Shown piece after piece: positions 62,161 to 64,000 of a stretch of 64,000 bases of DNA (its first letter is position 1; the number at the start of each line of letters is the position of its first letter). The notes under the pieces were generated by a model. That model worked only from the letters and a program-made list of their open reading frames with translations, was not told the DNA's origin and did not search any database. The position numbers were made by a program, and so were the translations under genes. Origin of the DNA: Branchinecta lynchi (lineage: Eukaryota; Arthropoda; Branchiopoda; Anostraca; Branchinectidae); the NCBI GenBank assembly GCA_023053575.1, contig JAKZAP010000021.1, forward strand, positions 16,120,212 through 16,184,211. Direction: 5' to 3'.

Positions 62161-64000
62161 GAACAAGAGCTACGAGCTCATATGGCACTTGTTACGAGTA
62201 GGCACGGCTCGGTTATGTCAATGATATATCTAGTGGTTGCTAGGTGTCTTCCCACCAAGTTTCATCTCGATCCCTCCACTCATAGCGTTTTCCAATATTT
62301 CCGGTTCTCCCCTCCAGCTCCCCCCAAAAGTCACCGGATCCGGTCCGGATTTTAAGTGGGTCGTCTGAGGCATGAGGTCTTTCCAAATATCAAGTTTCAT
62401 CGAGATCCGGTCACCCGTTCAAAAGTTATAAATACCTCAAGATTCCGGATTCCCCCTCCCTCCATTCCCCCGACAGTGCCCGAATCGGCTCGGTTATGTC
62501 AATGATGTATCTAGTGTTTGCTAGGTGTCTTCCCACCAAGTTTCATCTCGATCCCTCCACTCATAGCGTTTCCAAAGATTTCCGGTTGCCCCCTCCAGCT
62601 CCCCCCAAAAGTCACCGGATCCGGTCCAGATTTTAAGTGGGTCGTCTGAGGGATGAGGTCTTTCCAAATATCAAGTTCCATCGAGATCCGATCACCCGTT
62701 CAAAAGTTATAAATACCTCAAGATTCCGGATTCCCCCTCCCTCTACTCCCCCACAGTACCCGAATCGGCTCGGTTATGTCAATGATGTATCTAGTGTTTG
62801 CTAGGTGTCTTCCCACCAAGTTTGATCTCGATCCCTCCACTCATAGCGTTTCCCAAGATTTCCGGTTGCCCCCTCCAGCTCCCCCCAAAAGTCACCGGAT
62901 TTTAAGGTCCAGATTTTAAGTGGGTCGTCTGAGGGATGAGGTCTTTCCAAATATCAAGTTCCATCGAGATCCGATCCCCCGTTCAAAAGTTATAAATACC
63001 TCAAGATTCCGGATTCCCCCTCCCTCTACTCCCCCCCACAGTACCCGAATCGGCTCGGTTATGTCAATGATGTATCTAGTGTTTGCTAGGTGTCTTCCCA
63101 CCAAGTTTGATCTCGATCCCTCCACTCATAGCGTTTCCCAAGATTTCCGGTTGCCCCCTCCAGCTCCCCCCAAAAGTCACCGGATCCGGTCCGGATTTTA
63201 AGTAGGTCGTCTGAGGCGTGAGGTCTTTCCAAATATCAAGTTCCATCGATATCCGATCACCCGTTCAAAAGTTATAAATACCTCAAGATTCCGGATTCCC
63301 CCTCCCTCCACTCCCCCCCACAGTGCCCGAATCGGCTCGGTTATGTCAACGATGTATCTAGTGTTTGCTAGGTGTCTTCCCACCAAGTTTCATCTCGATC
63401 CCTCCACTCATAACGTTTCCCAAGATTTCCGGTTGCCCCCTCCAGCTCCCCCCAAAAGTCACCGGATCCGGTCCGGATTTTAAGTAGGTCGTCTGAGGCA
63501 TGAGGTCTTTCCAAATATCAAGTTCCATCGAGATCCGATCACCCGTTCAAAAGTTATAAATACCTCAAGATTCCGGATTCCCCCTCCCTCTACTCCCCCC
63601 ACAGTACCCGAATCGGCTCGGTTATGTCAATGATGTATCTAGTGTTTGCTAGGTGTCTTCCCACCAAGTTTCATCTCGATCCCTCCACTCATAGCGTTTC
63701 CCAAGATTTCCGGTTGCCCCCTCCAGCTCCCCCCAAAAGTCACCGGATCCGGTCCGGATTTTAAGTAGGTCGTCTGAGGCATGAGGTCTTTCCAAATATC
63801 AAGTTCCATCGAGATCCGATCACCCGTTCAAAAGTTATAAATACCTCAAGATTCCGGATTCCCCCTCCCTCCACTCCCCCCCACAGTGTCCGAATCGGCT
63901 CGGTTATGTCAACGATGTATCTAGTGTTTGCTAGGTGTCTTCCCACCAAGTTTCATCTCGATCCCTCCCCTCATGGCGTTTCCCAAGATTTCCGGTTGCC
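62161..64000 (+). repeat. Family B tandem array, about 281-bp units
   Basis: CGGCTCGGTTATGTCAA recurs near 62204, 62485, 62766, 63051, 63333, 63613 and 63895: spacings 280-285 bp, about 6.5 units up to the window end. Each unit holds two related halves of about 140 bp, one with CCAAGTTTCATCTCGATCC and one with ATCAAGTTYCATCGAGATCC. Units are highly similar, so the array is young or homogenised. It begins next to GAGCTACGAGCTCATATGGC, the same edge motif seen at about 3835 and 36560. Minus-strand frames of 62-69 codons repeat with the units and are not genes. Confidence 0.88.

Noticed and set aside
62916..63949. Near-identical minus frames (VGRHLANTRYI...) repeated every 281 bp
   Set aside because: They are the satellite-like family B unit read in one phase. 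No start signals and other units have stops.

Overview
This is a repeat-dominated intergenic/intronic window from a eukaryote, most probably an invertebrate animal with a large genome. I cannot name the species from the sequence. The support is: (i) one well-conserved exon of a ZIP11-type (SLC39A11) zinc transporter with proper GT-AG borders on the minus strand; (ii) remains of CR1/Jockey-like and other non-LTR retrotransposons; (iii) Penelope-like elements (PLEs) with a GIY-YIG endonuclease tail and hammerhead-like terminal repeats; (iv) many MITEs whose target-site duplications (TSDs) can be read directly. I found no bacterial-style operon, rRNA, tRNA or CRISPR. Most open frames are chance frames inside repeats.

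Layout. 0-9.8 kb: a TTAA-flanked MITE, a TA-flanked MITE, an inverted pair of PLE terminal repeats, a reverse-transcriptase (RT) tail inserted in a CAAGTTTCAT-type tandem repeat (family B), family C dispersed repeats, and a BamHI-palindrome repeat (family A) broken by a second TTAA MITE. 9.8-19.3 kb: sparse sequence, two family A copies around a foldback, a hairpin MITE, a CR1-like RT tail, and two large foldbacks (one a 700-bp hAT element with a perfect 8-bp TSD). 19.3-30 kb: GCGTATTCTCGCC elements, several hAT MITEs with perfect 8-bp TSDs, another RT tail, and an unexplained tryptophan-rich membrane-anchor frame. 30-41 kb: nested MITEs and PLE fragments, family B/C repeats, and a tandem array carrying two MITE insertions. 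41.4-41.8 kb: the zinc-transporter exon plus a truncated, diverged duplicate. 41.8-49 kb: a family A copy with 137-bp internal repeats, a hAT element holding a 1.6-kb RT fragment, PLE fragments and another family A copy. 49-58 kb: hAT MITE, a 28-bp minisatellite with 84-bp higher-order structure, long quiet sequence, and two inverted PLE pairs with or near clean TSDs. 58.5-60.7 kb: a family A copy interrupted by a short PLE with an intact endonuclease tail and an 11-bp TSD. 62.2-64 kb: a family B tandem array of about 281-bp units that runs off the window.

The most notable system is the PLE family. It occurs as short insertions made of two terminal repeats head-to-head, each with a CTGANGA / stem II / GAAA hammerhead-like core, and four such insertions have 10-11-bp TSDs. 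Several insertions can be checked against empty paralogous sites elsewhere in the window, which gives a relative chronology: family A or B first, then PLE, MITE or RT insertions.
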